Origin: Smaragdicoccus niigatensis DSM 44881 = NBRC 103563
GTDB lineage: Bacteria; Actinomycetota; Actinomycetes; Mycobacteriales; Mycobacteriaceae
Direction: 5' to 3'
Assembly: GCF_000380645.1 (NCBI RefSeq)
Contig: NZ_AQXZ01000008.1
Coordinates: 1-64,000, forward strand
DNA: 64,000 bases
Under the pieces are notes generated by a model. That model had not been told where the DNA came from. It did no database searches and saw only the letters and a list, made by a program, of their open reading frames with translations. Positions 1 through 8,357 of the stretch are shown here, in pieces. Each line of letters opens with the position of its first letter. Position 1 is the stretch's first letter. The translations under genes and the position numbers were made by a program.

Positions 1-389
1 TCGTCGGACACCCCGGCGGTGGCGTCGGCGATCTTCTGCACGCGGGCAACATCCAACTCACCGCGGGAGAACGCGTCCCACACGTTCGGCAGGCGCCGGG
101 ACAGGGTCACGCCGAGGCTGATCAACGACGATGCGTGGTACGGGGTGATGACCAACGCAGGTCCGAGTTCGGCTTCGAGCGCGTCCCAGGGGTCGATCGA
201 GCTGTACTCATCGTTGAGTGCGGCGATGTCCTCGAAGCGCGAGAACAGTTCCGAAACATAGGCATGCTTGCGTGCCGAGACGGCGGACTCGAATCGGTGC
301 AGGGCGGCGACGGTGCCAACGAGATGGTCGGTGGATAGGTAGGGGTCGGGCAGAGCCGCATCAAGCTCGCCTATCAAACGGTCGAACAT
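1..389 (-). CDS. DUF222 (13E12-type) protein, 3' part cut by window edge
   Basis: The minus strand is open from an ATG at 389 to the left edge, giving about 129 residues beginning MFDRLIGELDAAL. The region around FESAVSARK and the GVTLSRRLP...FSRGELDVARV stretch is typical of the DUF222 domain. That domain in Mycobacteriales usually precedes a C-terminal HNH nuclease domain, which here would lie outside the window. Function within the family is not settled; mobile-element or repeat-family origin and DNA-damage induction are known for 13E12 members. An SOS-like box ends 4 nt upstream of the start. I did not find a start further upstream. Confidence 0.8.
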   Translation of the reverse strand, partial: MFDRLIGELDAALPDPYLSTDHLVGTVAALHRFESAVSARKHAYVSELFSRFEDIAALNDEYSSIDPWDALEAELGPALVITPYHASSLISLGVTLSRRLPNVWDAFSRGELDVARVQKIADATAGVSD

Positions 390-392
390 GAC

Positions 393-408
393 TCGATCAT
401 ATGTTCGA
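393..408 (-). promoter_or_regulatory. LexA/SOS box
   Basis: On the minus strand this reads TCGAACATATGATCGA. It matches the mycobacterial SOS consensus TCGAAC-N4-GTTCGA at 11 of 12 fixed positions. It lies directly before the DUF222 start codon, where LexA would block transcription. A second, looser inverted repeat (GTCGAACAT at 381-389, ATGTTCGAC at 401-409) overlaps it. LexA control of 13E12-family genes is known in M. tuberculosis; control here is inferred. Confidence 0.65.
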
Positions 409-520
409 CCTCTGACAAGTAACGGCCCTGACCAGCACCGATGCTAAACATAGTGCGATCTTTGTCATGAATTGTTGGTCGAAGTTGGATGGTTCTCAGA
501 ATCACTGGGAGACTGGATAA

Positions 521-1639
521 ATGCAGGAATCCGACGTGCCGTTTGCGCCGGGCCGGGTTCTCGCGGGGAGATACCGCATCGAGAGACGCATCGCTCGCGG
601 GGGAATGGCTGACGTTTACGCGGCAATTGACCCCGTTCTGAGCCGCAAGGTCGCCATCAAGGCGTTCCGACTCGACACTTCTTCGACCGCCGATCATCGA
701 CGAATCGATCGCGAGATTCGAATGCTGGCGTCGTTGCGCGATCCGGGTCTGGTGACCGTTTTCGACGCTGGTTTCGTCCCCGACGGCGCCGGGGGTGAGT
801 CGCCGTTCCTTGTCATGGAACTGATCGAAGGCCCGACGCTCTCGGACCGGCTCAAGGGCAAGCGCTTGTCGTTGAACGAGATCGCTCGGCTCGGCGCAGA
901 AGTTGCCGCAACGCTCGTCTATGTCCACAAGATCGGCATCGTCCACCGGGACATCAAGCCCGCGAACATTCTTCTCGACCCCATCCCTGGCGGTTTTCGC
1001 GCGAAGCTTGCGGACTTCGGCATTGCCCGGCTCGTCGACTCGACTCGGTACACGGCGGTCGGAGCCGCCGTCGGAACGGCGAACTACGTCAGCCCGGAGC
1101 AGGCGTTGGGGGAGCGTATCGGTCCGCCGAGCGACATCTACTCGCTCGCGTTGATCCTCATCGAGTCGATGAGCGGGAGCGTCGTTTTCCCGGGTACCGG
1201 TGTCGAGGCCGTGAGTCCGCGACTTCACCGCGATCCGACGATGCCCAAGGGATTGTCCGCCGATTGGGTGCGCTTGCTCGAACGCATGACGGCGCGCAAA
1301 CCTGGCGATCGGCCGACAGCTGCGCAGGTGGCGCAGGAACTCACGGCGCTCGCGCAGGGGAGCCCGCAGACGCCGGTTCCGCCGCCGCCGACCGCAATCC
1401 TCACCCCTCCGCCGGCCAAAACGACGGCATTCGCGACCAAGATGGCCGAGATCAAGGCGCCTCGCACGCTCCCGAAGCGTCCGCTTGCGATCGCGGCCGC
1501 AGTGATCGTCGCCGCGGTGTTGGGACTCGGACTGTGGGCCGTGATCCCGTCGTCCGATGATGTTCCAACGCCGACGTATCCGACCGTCGACGGACAACTG
1601 GGAGTGCATCTCGGTGAGCTCGAGGGGGCGATTCCATGA
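521..1639 (+). CDS. Membrane-anchored serine/threonine protein kinase (PknB-like)
   Basis: 372 residues. The Hanks-type kinase domain spans about 17-275: glycine loop near 25-30, catalytic Lys47 in VAIKAF, HRDIKPANILL from 142, DFG at 165, and a TSPE-like YVSPEQA activation-segment end. A Pro-rich juxtamembrane linker follows, then one membrane helix at about 323-343 and an extracellular tail of about 30 residues without PASTA repeats. The family phosphorylates Ser/Thr on cytoplasmic proteins. The stop overlaps the start of the next lipoprotein gene (ATGA), so the two are likely translated together, and the lipoprotein may act near the kinase tail. The substrate cannot be told. Confidence 0.9.
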   Translation: MQESDVPFAPGRVLAGRYRIERRIARGGMADVYAAIDPVLSRKVAIKAFRLDTSSTADHRRIDREIRMLASLRDPGLVTVFDAGFVPDGAGGESPFLVMELIEGPTLSDRLKGKRLSLNEIARLGAEVAATLVYVHKIGIVHRDIKPANILLDPIPGGFRAKLADFGIARLVDSTRYTAVGAAVGTANYVSPEQALGERIGPPSDIYSLALILIESMSGSVVFPGTGVEAVSPRLHRDPTMPKGLSADWVRLLERMTARKPGDRPTAAQVAQELTALAQGSPQTPVPPPPTAILTPPPAKTTAFATKMAEIKAPRTLPKRPLAIAAAVIVAAVLGLGLWAVIPSSDDVPTPTYPTVDGQLGVHLGELEGAIP

Positions 1640-2016
1640 TTCGCCGAATTCTCGCCGTCTGCCTCGTCGCACTAGTGGCCGGATGCGGTAGCGGAACCGT
1701 CGATGCCGACACCCGCGACCTCCTCCGCAATGACATGACCGCAGTGGCGACGGCCGCCGCGTCGAAGGATTACGCCAGTGCGAAGTCAGCGCTGGCAAAG
1801 CTTCTTGATGACACCGAGGCCGCCTATCGGGCCGGCAAGATCAGCAGCTCACGTCGGTCAGAGATCGTCGACGCTGCGGCAAAGGTCAAGGCCGACCTCG
1901 ATGCCGCGACCACGCCGCAAATAACTCTGCCTTTCTCGGTCCCTGGCATCGACATCGGTGGCGGAAACGACGGCAATGGAAACGGCAAGGGTAAGGGCAA
2001 AGGCAAGGACAAGTAG
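1636..2016 (+). CDS. Small putative lipoprotein
   Basis: 126 residues. The signal peptide ends in a lipobox (LVAGC, Cys at about 17), so a lipid-anchored extracytoplasmic protein is expected. The middle is helical and charged (about 25-95). The C-terminus is a low-complexity Gly/Asn/Lys tail (GNGNGKGKGKGKDK). It overlaps the upstream kinase gene by 4 bp, which suggests a joint function. The stop codon abuts the stop of the convergent GntR gene with no space between. No known family recognised. Confidence 0.75.
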   Translation: MIRRILAVCLVALVAGCGSGTVDADTRDLLRNDMTAVATAAASKDYASAKSALAKLLDDTEAAYRAGKISSSRRSEIVDAAAKVKADLDAATTPQITLPFSVPGIDIGGGNDGNGNGKGKGKGKDK

Positions 2017-2709
2017 CTACGGCGCCAGGGAAACCGGGCTCAGTAGCGACGTCGCGATCATGGCTGCCTTGTCGGCATTCGAGTCGTGAATCGCGTCCGC
2101 GAGTTCGAGCATCTCGGCGGTTCGGCGGTACTCGGTAACCAGGAGCGCGATGAACGCTTCGCCTCCCACTGTGTTCGTCACCGCGTCGATTCCGGCGATA
2201 AGCGTGTTGAGCGAAAGCCGGTAGGCGATGTTGTCCGCACCGTCGACGAGGTGTGTCCAGTATTTGCGGTTCAGCGCGATGAGTTGCTCGTCGTCGGCGT
2301 TCTCGCACAGACCGGCCAGTCGGCGCAGTTCGGCACCGGATTCGGGGGAGCGTTCCGCACACCGGCGCGCGGCGTCGCCGCCGATGCACACTCGCATCTC
2401 GAGGATCGAGCGAACCACTTCGAAATCGATCTGGCCGCCGTGGACGAGCATGTCCGGCATGAGGTCGAGGCGACCGCTTTCCCGAACGGACAGCACTCGC
2501 GTTGCCCCGCCCTGATTGATTTCGACGAGGTTGGCCTGCTGCAGCCGCTTCATCGCCTCGCGGACCGCGTGCCGGTTGACCGTGAACGTGACGGCCAGGT
2601 CCCGCTCCGAGGGGAGCTTGTCCCGGATCTCGCCGCTCAGGATCGCGTCGAGCAGCTGTCGGTAGACCTGTTCGGATACCGGAACAGGGTCTACGCGCTC
2701 AAGGGTCAC
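2017..2709 (-). CDS. GntR/FadR-family transcriptional regulator (FCD domain)
   Basis: 230 residues from a GTG start. The N-terminal winged HTH (about 9-75) carries the family signature SERDLAVTFTVNRHAVREAMKRL. The C-terminal all-helical FCD ligand domain covers about 90-220. Regulators of this group usually sense acyl-CoA or small organic acids. It is divergent from a fatty-acid-hydroxylase-type gene with a perfect palindrome in the gap, so autoregulation and control of that gene are likely. A TATCCT -10-like box lies a few bases before the start, so the transcript may be nearly leaderless. Confidence 0.88.
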   Translation of the reverse strand: MTLERVDPVPVSEQVYRQLLDAILSGEIRDKLPSERDLAVTFTVNRHAVREAMKRLQQANLVEINQGGATRVLSVRESGRLDLMPDMLVHGGQIDFEVVRSILEMRVCIGGDAARRCAERSPESGAELRRLAGLCENADDEQLIALNRKYWTHLVDGADNIAYRLSLNTLIAGIDAVTNTVGGEAFIALLVTEYRRTAEMLELADAIHDSNADKAAMIATSLLSPVSLAP

Positions 2710-2743
2710 GCGATCAGGATAACAAAATCTTGCTAACTGGTTG

Positions 2744-2758
2744 ACTGGTTGGACCAGT
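2744..2758. promoter_or_regulatory. GntR/FadR-type operator
   Basis: A perfect palindrome ACTGGT-TGG-ACCAGT fits the FadR-subfamily core TGGT-N3-ACCA. It lies in the 68-bp gap between the GntR gene and the hydroxylase gene. It sits between a possible -35 (TTGACT, 2741-2746) and -10 (TACCTT, 2765-2770) of the plus-strand gene, a position for repression. Assignment to the adjacent regulator is inferred from proximity. Confidence 0.7.
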
Positions 2759-2777
2759 TGCCGCTACCTTAATCGGC

Positions 2778-3611
2778 ATGGACATCTCGACCCTGCTGAT
2801 CTGGCTCGCGATCCCGGTTTTCGTCCTGGGTATCGCGGCCGAGTTCATTTACCTGAAGGTCAACGGCAAGCCGTTCGACTACCGTGACTCCGCCGCCAGC
2901 ATCACCACTGGCCTCGGATACCAGCTCCTCAACATCCCGTGGGCGCTCGCCGAACTGGCGATCTTCGCGTGGATCTCGTCGCTGATTCCGTGGGAAATCA
3001 CCGGATGGCAGGCCTGGGTCGTCGCGCTCATCGGCGTCGACTTCGCGTACTACTGGTACCACCGGACGCACCACGAGATCCGCCTGTTCTGGTCGGTGCA
3101 CGTCGTCCACCACTCGAGCGAGAACTACAACCTGACCGTCGCGCTGCGTCAGCCGTGGATGGTTGCCACCACGCTGCCGTTCTTCATCCCGCTGGCGTTC
3201 CTCGGCATCGACGGCCGGATCATCGCGGCCGCCTACGCGATCAACCTGCTGTACCAGTTCGGCATTCACACCGAGGTCATCGACAAGATGTGGAAGCCGA
3301 TCGAGTTCATCTTCAACACGCCCAGCCACCACCGCGTACACCACGGCTCGCAGAGCCAGTACCTCGACCGCAACTACGCCGGTGTCCTCATCATCTGGGA
3401 CCGCATGTTCGGGACGTTCGAGCCCGAGGGCGAGCGCGTGGTCTACGGCCTCACGAAGAACATCAACACGTACAACGTCGGAAAGATCTACACGCACGAG
3501 ATGGTCGCCATCTGGAACGACGTCAAGAACGCGTCGAAGTTCTCGGACAAGTTGGGCTACATGTTCCGAGGTCCAGGCTGGCAGCCGGCGAAGGTCGCCG
3601 TGTCGGCTTAG
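2778..3611 (+). CDS. Sterol desaturase / fatty acid hydroxylase family membrane protein
   Basis: 277 residues with several membrane helices (near 5-25, 50-75, 85-100, 130-160). The di-iron histidine clusters of the superfamily are present: HRTHH, HVVHHSS and HRVHHG, plus a later GIHTE histidine. The family uses O2 and di-iron to hydroxylate or desaturate lipids at the membrane; substrate unknown. The ATG lies about 8 bases after a -10-like TACCTT, so the mRNA is probably leaderless. Control by the divergent GntR protein is likely. Confidence 0.85.
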   Translation: MDISTLLIWLAIPVFVLGIAAEFIYLKVNGKPFDYRDSAASITTGLGYQLLNIPWALAELAIFAWISSLIPWEITGWQAWVVALIGVDFAYYWYHRTHHEIRLFWSVHVVHHSSENYNLTVALRQPWMVATTLPFFIPLAFLGIDGRIIAAAYAINLLYQFGIHTEVIDKMWKPIEFIFNTPSHHRVHHGSQSQYLDRNYAGVLIIWDRMFGTFEPEGERVVYGLTKNINTYNVGKIYTHEMVAIWNDVKNASKFSDKLGYMFRGPGWQPAKVAVSA

Positions 3612-3625
3612 TCTCCACTCGATCC

Positions 3626-3676
3626 ATGGCCTTCCGCAACGTGCACCTGATCAGGGTGCGGGCTGCGGGAGGCCAT
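3626..3676. terminator. Bidirectional hairpin between convergent genes
   Basis: Nested inverted repeats: outer arms ATGGCCTTCCGCA (3626-3638) and TGCGGGAGGCCAT (3664-3676), inner arms around CTGATCAG at 3642-3658. It lies between the stops of the hydroxylase (+) and the cupin lipoprotein (-). There is no clear U-tract, as is common in high-GC actinobacteria. Confidence 0.6.
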
Positions 3677-3679
3677 TAG

Positions 3680-4192
3680 TCATTTCGCCGCGCAGGCCGG
3701 CGCCGGAGCGTCGATCGCGAGCTTCGAGCCCTTCGGAATGATGTAGGTGACGTACATCTCGACGGGCACGGTGCCGAGGTTCCGGCCGATGTGGACGTTC
3801 TGGTTGCCCTCCGGCTCGAGGATCGCGTCGCCGGCCTTGCTCACCTGTTCGGTGCAGTCCGCGAACTCCCGCGTCAGGGTGCCTGCGGTGATCGTCGCGA
3901 TGAGTTCGCCGTTGTGATAGTGCCAGCCGGTGTCCGAACCGGGCGCGATGGTGATCTTGCGGAACACCACATCGGTCTCTCCGGTCGACTCAGCGTCGAT
4001 CCCGGCGGGCGCGAAACCGGTGGCGAGGACGGTGCCGGTGACGCCGTTCTTCGTGACGGTCTGGCCCGACGACGACGCGGCTGCTGCGGACGTCGATGAG
4101 CTGGTCGCCGAGGTTCCCGGCTCAGTAGTCGAACTACAGGCGGCGGCCAGTCCGGCAACCGCGAGTACTGCAAGGAATCGGGCTCCGGACAT
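3680..4192 (-). CDS. Cupin-domain lipoprotein
   Basis: 170 residues. Signal peptide with lipobox (GLAAAC, Cys about 19), a Ser/Thr/Ala-rich linker to about 45, then a single cupin barrel: PGSDTGWHYHNGE with metal-binding-type histidines and a later EPEGNQNVHIGRN. Such proteins are small metal-dependent or binding barrels outside the membrane; substrate unknown. The start ATG at 4192 lies 8 nt after the GNAT stop, so it is the last gene of the minus-strand run from the LigD-type polymerase. Confidence 0.8.
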   Translation of the reverse strand: MSGARFLAVLAVAGLAAACSSTTEPGTSATSSSTSAAAASSSGQTVTKNGVTGTVLATGFAPAGIDAESTGETDVVFRKITIAPGSDTGWHYHNGELIATITAGTLTREFADCTEQVSKAGDAILEPEGNQNVHIGRNLGTVPVEMYVTYIIPKGSKLAIDAPAPACAAK

Positions 4193-4200
4193 GACTCCTC

Positions 4201-4527
4201 CTAGACCTGGTAATTCGCCTTGTAGAACGCGGCGATCTCGTGGCTGACAGGGTCGACGATGTCGTCGTAGGCGTCGGTCTTCGACAGGAAACCCTTGATG
4301 AACGGGCAGATGGCGACGATGCGCAGTCCGTCCGCACGGGTCTGGTCGAGAGCGTTGCTCGCGAGGATCTTGCCGAGCCCGCGTCCGCCCCATTCCTCGC
4401 CGATCTCGGTGTGGAAGAAAACGCGCTTGCCCTCGAGCTCGAAGAACTCGGTGAAGCCGGCGACGGCCTCATCGACCGTGACTTCGAAACGGCCTTCGGC
4501 CTTGCGGACTGCGATCTGCTCGCTCAC
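4201..4527 (-). CDS. GNAT-family N-acetyltransferase (YjdJ type)
   Basis: 108 residues, a short single-domain GNAT. The acetyl-CoA loop is seen as [11 protein letters not shown] (about 45-55), and CPFIKGFL matches the conserved CPF motif of the compact YjdJ/Gtn10 group. GTG was chosen at 4527 because its GTGA overlaps the rpiA stop, indicating translational coupling. The acceptor substrate is unknown. Confidence 0.82.
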   Translation of the reverse strand: MSEQIAVRKAEGRFEVTVDEAVAGFTEFFELEGKRVFFHTEIGEEWGGRGLGKILASNALDQTRADGLRIVAICPFIKGFLSKTDAYDDIVDPVSHEIAAFYKANYQV

Positions 4528-5168
4528 CAAACCTCCGGGTTCTCGTGGCCTTCGATGACGATGTCGGCACCGCGACGGGCGAACAATCCCACCGTAACGA
4601 CACCGGGTACTTGGTTGATGGCCTGCTCGAGCATCACCGGATCGGTGATCTGCAGGCCGTGGACGTCGAGGATGAGGTTCCCGTTGTCGGTCACGAATCC
4701 CTCGCGCAGCACGGGATTGCCGCCGAGTTGGGTGAGCACGCCGCCGACCAGCGCCAGGCCCATCGGAATCACCTCGACCGGCAGCGGGAAGGTGCCCAGC
4801 ACCGGCACTCGCTTGCTCGGGTCGATGATGCAGACGTAGGTGTCGCTGGCTTCGGCGATGATCTTCTCGCGAGTCAACGCGCCGCCCCCGCCCTTGATGA
4901 GGTTCTTCTTCGGGTCGCACTCGTCCGCGCCGTCGACGTACAGCTGCAGGGGGCCCGATTCGTTGAGTTCCAACACCGGAATGCCATGGGCCTTCAGCTT
5001 TTTCGTGCTGTCGACCGAACTCGACACCGTGCCCGCGATGCGGTGCTTGATGTCGGCGAGCGCATCGATGAAGTAGGCGACCGTCGAGCCGGTGCCGACT
5101 CCCACGATCATGCCGTCTTCGATGAAGTCGATCGCCTTTTCCGCGGCGCGACGCTTGGCCTCAGTCAT
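4524..5168 (-). CDS. rpiA: Ribose-5-phosphate isomerase A
   Basis: 214 residues, near the usual 220. Interconverts ribose-5-phosphate and ribulose-5-phosphate in the non-oxidative pentose phosphate pathway. Family motifs are clear: [13 protein letters not shown] (substrate phosphate loop), DGADE, and [12 protein letters not shown] with the active-site lysine/glutamate region. Many Mycobacteriales rely on RpiB, so an RpiA here may be a second isozyme. It overlaps the downstream GNAT gene by 4 bp. Confidence 0.92.
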   Translation of the reverse strand: MTEAKRRAAEKAIDFIEDGMIVGVGTGSTVAYFIDALADIKHRIAGTVSSSVDSTKKLKAHGIPVLELNESGPLQLYVDGADECDPKKNLIKGGGGALTREKIIAEASDTYVCIIDPSKRVPVLGTFPLPVEVIPMGLALVGGVLTQLGGNPVLREGFVTDNGNLILDVHGLQITDPVMLEQAINQVPGVVTVGLFARRGADIVIEGHENPEVW

Positions 5169-5219
5169 TCCTCGATCCTTACAGGCTGGCTAGGCCCTGT
5201 CTGGCAGACGGGGTATCGA

Positions 5220-6140
5220 TCAGCGGAATGTGGCCGCGACGTTGCCCGGCGCGGTCTCCATGATCAGCGGGAACGCGGCGCGTGCGCGCTTGACGTCCAA
5301 CGCGTTCGCCCCGAGCGCGTCGAGTTCGGCCGAAGTCGGCGTGAGCACGCGAACGGTCACGCCGGCGTCCCGCAGCTTCTTGACCTCGTTGCCGAGCAGG
5401 AAGCGCATGCGCTGGCGCAGTAGGAAGTCGCTGTAGGTTGGCCGTCCGGCGGCGGCCATGGGCGCCACGACGATGACCTCGTCAAGCCCTTGGTCGAGGG
5501 CGAGGTGGGCGCTCGTCGACGACGCCACGGCACCGTCCATGTACTTTCGGCCTTCGATCAGGACCGGCGTGAAGACGCTCGGGACCGACCCGGAGGCGCG
5601 TACGGCGTCGACGATCCCGCACTTCGGTGCGCCGGGGGAGCCGAACGCGACCGGCTTGCCGTTTTCGCAGTCGACCGCGACGATCCACGTCTTCGGGTGG
5701 TTGACCCATTCGCCGGGGTTCGAGTGTGCGGCCAGCGGAGCGAGCCAGATGTCGAGGCTGTGCGTGCCGCGAGGCAGCATGCCGGTGAGGGCGGCCGTCA
5801 CCGGCACCGCACCCGTGAGGGCGCGCAGGGCCAGCAGCGGATCCGCCGGCAGGCGCGAACCCTTCTCCGACGGGGTCGGCGCCTCGGGCTTCGATCGCAG
5901 GGGGTGATCTTCCGGCAACTGCTTCGTCCGCCACGCGACGAGGTCGCTGACCGAGATTCCCTGGGCGAGAAGTGCGGAGATGAGCGCACCCGCGGACGTT
6001 CCGACGAACATGTCGGCTTCCCGGGCGTCCCAGCCGAGGTGCTTCTCGAGTGCATCAAGAGTTGCGATCGCCCACTGGAAGCCAGTGTCACCGCCGGCTC
6101 CGAGAATGAGTCCGCGCTTGGGAGAACCGTTGGCCGCCAT
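5220..6140 (-). CDS. Patatin-like phospholipase
   Basis: 306 residues. The oxyanion-hole loop GAGGDTG sits at about 15-21, the nucleophile elbow is GTSAG (about 48-52), and the catalytic Asp is in YMDGAVAS (about 200). These form the Ser-Asp dyad of bacterial patatins, which are acyl hydrolases on lipids. It is 31 nt downstream of the LigD-type polymerase gene and 51 nt upstream of rpiA. No signal peptide is evident, so it is probably cytoplasmic. Confidence 0.88.
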   Translation of the reverse strand: MAANGSPKRGLILGAGGDTGFQWAIATLDALEKHLGWDAREADMFVGTSAGALISALLAQGISVSDLVAWRTKQLPEDHPLRSKPEAPTPSEKGSRLPADPLLALRALTGAVPVTAALTGMLPRGTHSLDIWLAPLAAHSNPGEWVNHPKTWIVAVDCENGKPVAFGSPGAPKCGIVDAVRASGSVPSVFTPVLIEGRKYMDGAVASSTSAHLALDQGLDEVIVVAPMAAAGRPTYSDFLLRQRMRFLLGNEVKKLRDAGVTVRVLTPTSAELDALGANALDVKRARAAFPLIMETAPGNVAATFR

Positions 6141-6171
6141 GAGGCTAGACGCTACCGAAGTCGGACACCGA

Positions 6172-7113
6172 TCAGGAACCGGATCGCTTGCGGCGTTTTC
6201 CTTCGTGCATCGCGGCGACCCGGGCGACCGGGATGGTGTGGCCCTCGGCGATCAGATCCGCGGAGATCTGTTGTGCTTCGGGCATCTGCTCGGCCCACGG
6301 ATCGGCATCGCCCAGCAGTCCCGGGGCGGTCTTGATGGTGAAGTCGCGCGGATGAATGTCGTCGAGGACATCCCAGGTCAGGGGATAGGAGACCGTTGTC
6401 CCCGGCCGGATGCGCGGGCTGTACGCCGCCACGACCGTTGCGCCGCCGACGCGGGTGGAATCGACGAAGACGCGGCCGCCGCGGTCCGCCTTGATGAACT
6501 CGGTGGTCGCGATCTCGGGGTCGAGCTTGGCGGCACGTTCGGCGAGCGCGCGGGTGACGGCCGCGCCGTCATCGAGTGCGAGACCAGTGACCGGAATGAA
6601 GATGTGTAGACCTTTCGATCCGCTTGTCTTGACCGCGCCCCGGAGGCCGCACTCGTTCATCGCCTCGCGGACAAGCTTGGCCACGGCGACGACATGCGAG
6701 AAGTCCGAACCTTCCGGCGGGTCGAGGTCGATCACCAGATGCGTCTGCTCATCGGACTCGCCCCGAACGAGCGTCGGGTGGTACTCGACCGCGCGTTGAT
6801 TGGCGAACCAGAGGAGCGTCGGGCGGTCGTCGCACAACGCGTAAGACACGGACCGATGCGATGAATGCGACCAGATGTCAACGGTTTTCAACCACTCCGG
6901 CGCGTACTTTGGCACATTCTTCTGCATGAACGGGGCCTGCCCGGGCCGGACTCGGACCACCGACAGCGGACGTTGCGCGAGCACCGGAATGATCCGATCG
7001 CTCACGGCATCGAGGTAGTCGACGAGGTCGCGCTTGGTGGCATCGGCGCCGTCGAAAAGTGGTTGATCGAGGTTCGTGAGCGTGACACCCTCACGCTGTT
7101 CGGTTGTGCTCAC
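6172..7113 (-). CDS. Stand-alone LigD-type polymerase domain (PolD-like)
   Basis: About 313 residues from GTG 7113; an upstream in-frame start at 7158 would invade the divergent MFS gene. This is the archaeo-eukaryotic-primase-type polymerase domain of bacterial NHEJ ligase D, without ligase or phosphoesterase domains. The metal-binding DLDPP is visible, and TSGSKGLHIFIPV is the nucleotide-binding signature. Stand-alone members in mycobacteria (Rv3730c type) fill gaps in DNA repair. No ku gene is in the window. The start lies only 17 bp from the divergent MFS start. Confidence 0.85.
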   Translation of the reverse strand: MSTTEQREGVTLTNLDQPLFDGADATKRDLVDYLDAVSDRIIPVLAQRPLSVVRVRPGQAPFMQKNVPKYAPEWLKTVDIWSHSSHRSVSYALCDDRPTLLWFANQRAVEYHPTLVRGESDEQTHLVIDLDPPEGSDFSHVVAVAKLVREAMNECGLRGAVKTSGSKGLHIFIPVTGLALDDGAAVTRALAERAAKLDPEIATTEFIKADRGGRVFVDSTRVGGATVVAAYSPRIRPGTTVSYPLTWDVLDDIHPRDFTIKTAPGLLGDADPWAEQMPEAQQISADLIAEGHTIPVARVAAMHEGKRRKRSGS

Positions 7114-7130
7114 GTCTCCAACGATAGGGA

Positions 7131-8357
7131 GTGTCAGTGACATCTCACGTTGAAGCACCCGAACAGCGCCGGATTCTGGCCGTGTTGGTGATCGCCCAGA
7201 TGCTCAGTGGCGCGGGCCTGGCAGCCGGCGTCACCGTGGGCGCGCTGCTGGCGCAGCAGATGTTCGGTTCCGCTGGTTGGGCCGGATTGCCTGGTGCTTT
7301 CATCACCGTCGGGTCGGCGACGGCCGCGATTCTGATCGGAAACCTCTCGCAGGCATCGGGCCGTCGACACGGTCTCGTGCTGGGCTATACGGGCGGAGCC
7401 ATCGGCGCGTTCGGCGTGGTGCTCGCGGCGGTGACCGGCAGTGCGGTCCTGTTCTTCGCGAGTTTCGCCGTCTATGGGGCGGGTACTGCCGCAAACCTCC
7501 AAGCCCGTTACGCCGGCGCCGATCTCGCCGAACCGAGTCGTAAGGGGCGAGCCATCAGCACCGTCCTCGTGGCGACGACCTTCGGGGCGGTGGCCGGGCC
7601 GAACCTCGTCTCGGTCATGGGCGCGTTCGCCGGGCGGATCGGTTTGCCGGAACTCTCCGGGCCGTTCCTGCTGTCCGGCGCCGCGTATGGCCTCGGAGCC
7701 GTCGTCCTGGCGGTCGCGCTTCGGCCGGACCCGCTCCTTCGATCGCGCGAGCTCAGCCTCGGCCACGATGCCACGGATACGGTGGCCGCCACGTCGAGAG
7801 CCGGGCTCCGCACGGGTGCGATCGTCATGGCATCGGCGCAGCTCATCATGGTCGCGATCATGACGATGACCCCGATCTACCTGCGGGATCACCATCACGG
7901 ACTCGGCACCGCAGGATTCGTCATTGGCCTGCACATCGCAGCCATGTACCTGCCGTCACCGCTGAGCGGATACCTCGTCGATCGATGGGGTGCGCAGCGG
8001 CTCGCCTATCTCGGGGCGGTGGTGCTGACTGCCGCCGGATTGGTTGCCGCACTGGCGCCGCCGTCCTCGGTCGCGGGGATCGCACTCGCGCTGGTTCTTC
8101 TCGGCCTCGGCTGGAACCTGGGCCTCATCGCCGGCACGACGATGGTTGCGCAGTCGACGCCACCCGACGTTCGAGCCCGAATCCAGGGTCGACTCGACAT
8201 GGTGATCGCGATCTCCGGAGCGGGTGCCGCCTTCGGGTCCGGACCGATCGTGGCCAACGTCGGCTACACCGTGCTGTCGGCCGCGGGGGCAGTTGTCGCG
8301 GTGCTCAGCGCACTCGCCATCACGTCACGCGGAGCGCTGCAGAACCTTCGGGCGTGA
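7131..8357 (+). CDS. Major facilitator superfamily transporter
   Basis: 408 residues with about 12 predicted hydrophobic helices in two halves, separated by a hydrophilic loop near 205-225. Likely a proton-driven exporter of small molecules; substrate unknown. The GTG start at 7131 has an equally possible neighbour at 7137. A GATAGG -10-like element just before the start suggests a leaderless mRNA. The 3' end overlaps the convergent hydrolase gene by 33 bp. Confidence 0.85.
   Translation: MSVTSHVEAPEQRRILAVLVIAQMLSGAGLAAGVTVGALLAQQMFGSAGWAGLPGAFITVGSATAAILIGNLSQASGRRHGLVLGYTGGAIGAFGVVLAAVTGSAVLFFASFAVYGAGTAANLQARYAGADLAEPSRKGRAISTVLVATTFGAVAGPNLVSVMGAFAGRIGLPELSGPFLLSGAAYGLGAVVLAVALRPDPLLRSRELSLGHDATDTVAATSRAGLRTGAIVMASAQLIMVAIMTMTPIYLRDHHHGLGTAGFVIGLHIAAMYLPSPLSGYLVDRWGAQRLAYLGAVVLTAAGLVAALAPPSSVAGIALALVLLGLGWNLGLIAGTTMVAQSTPPDVRARIQGRLDMVIAISGAGAAFGSGPIVANVGYTVLSAAGAVVAVLSALAITSRGALQNLRA

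Noticed and set aside
374-1798. 474-codon minus-strand frame opposite the protein kinase
   Set aside because: Low-complexity Arg-rich translation opposite a kinase with intact motifs; a high-GC shadow.
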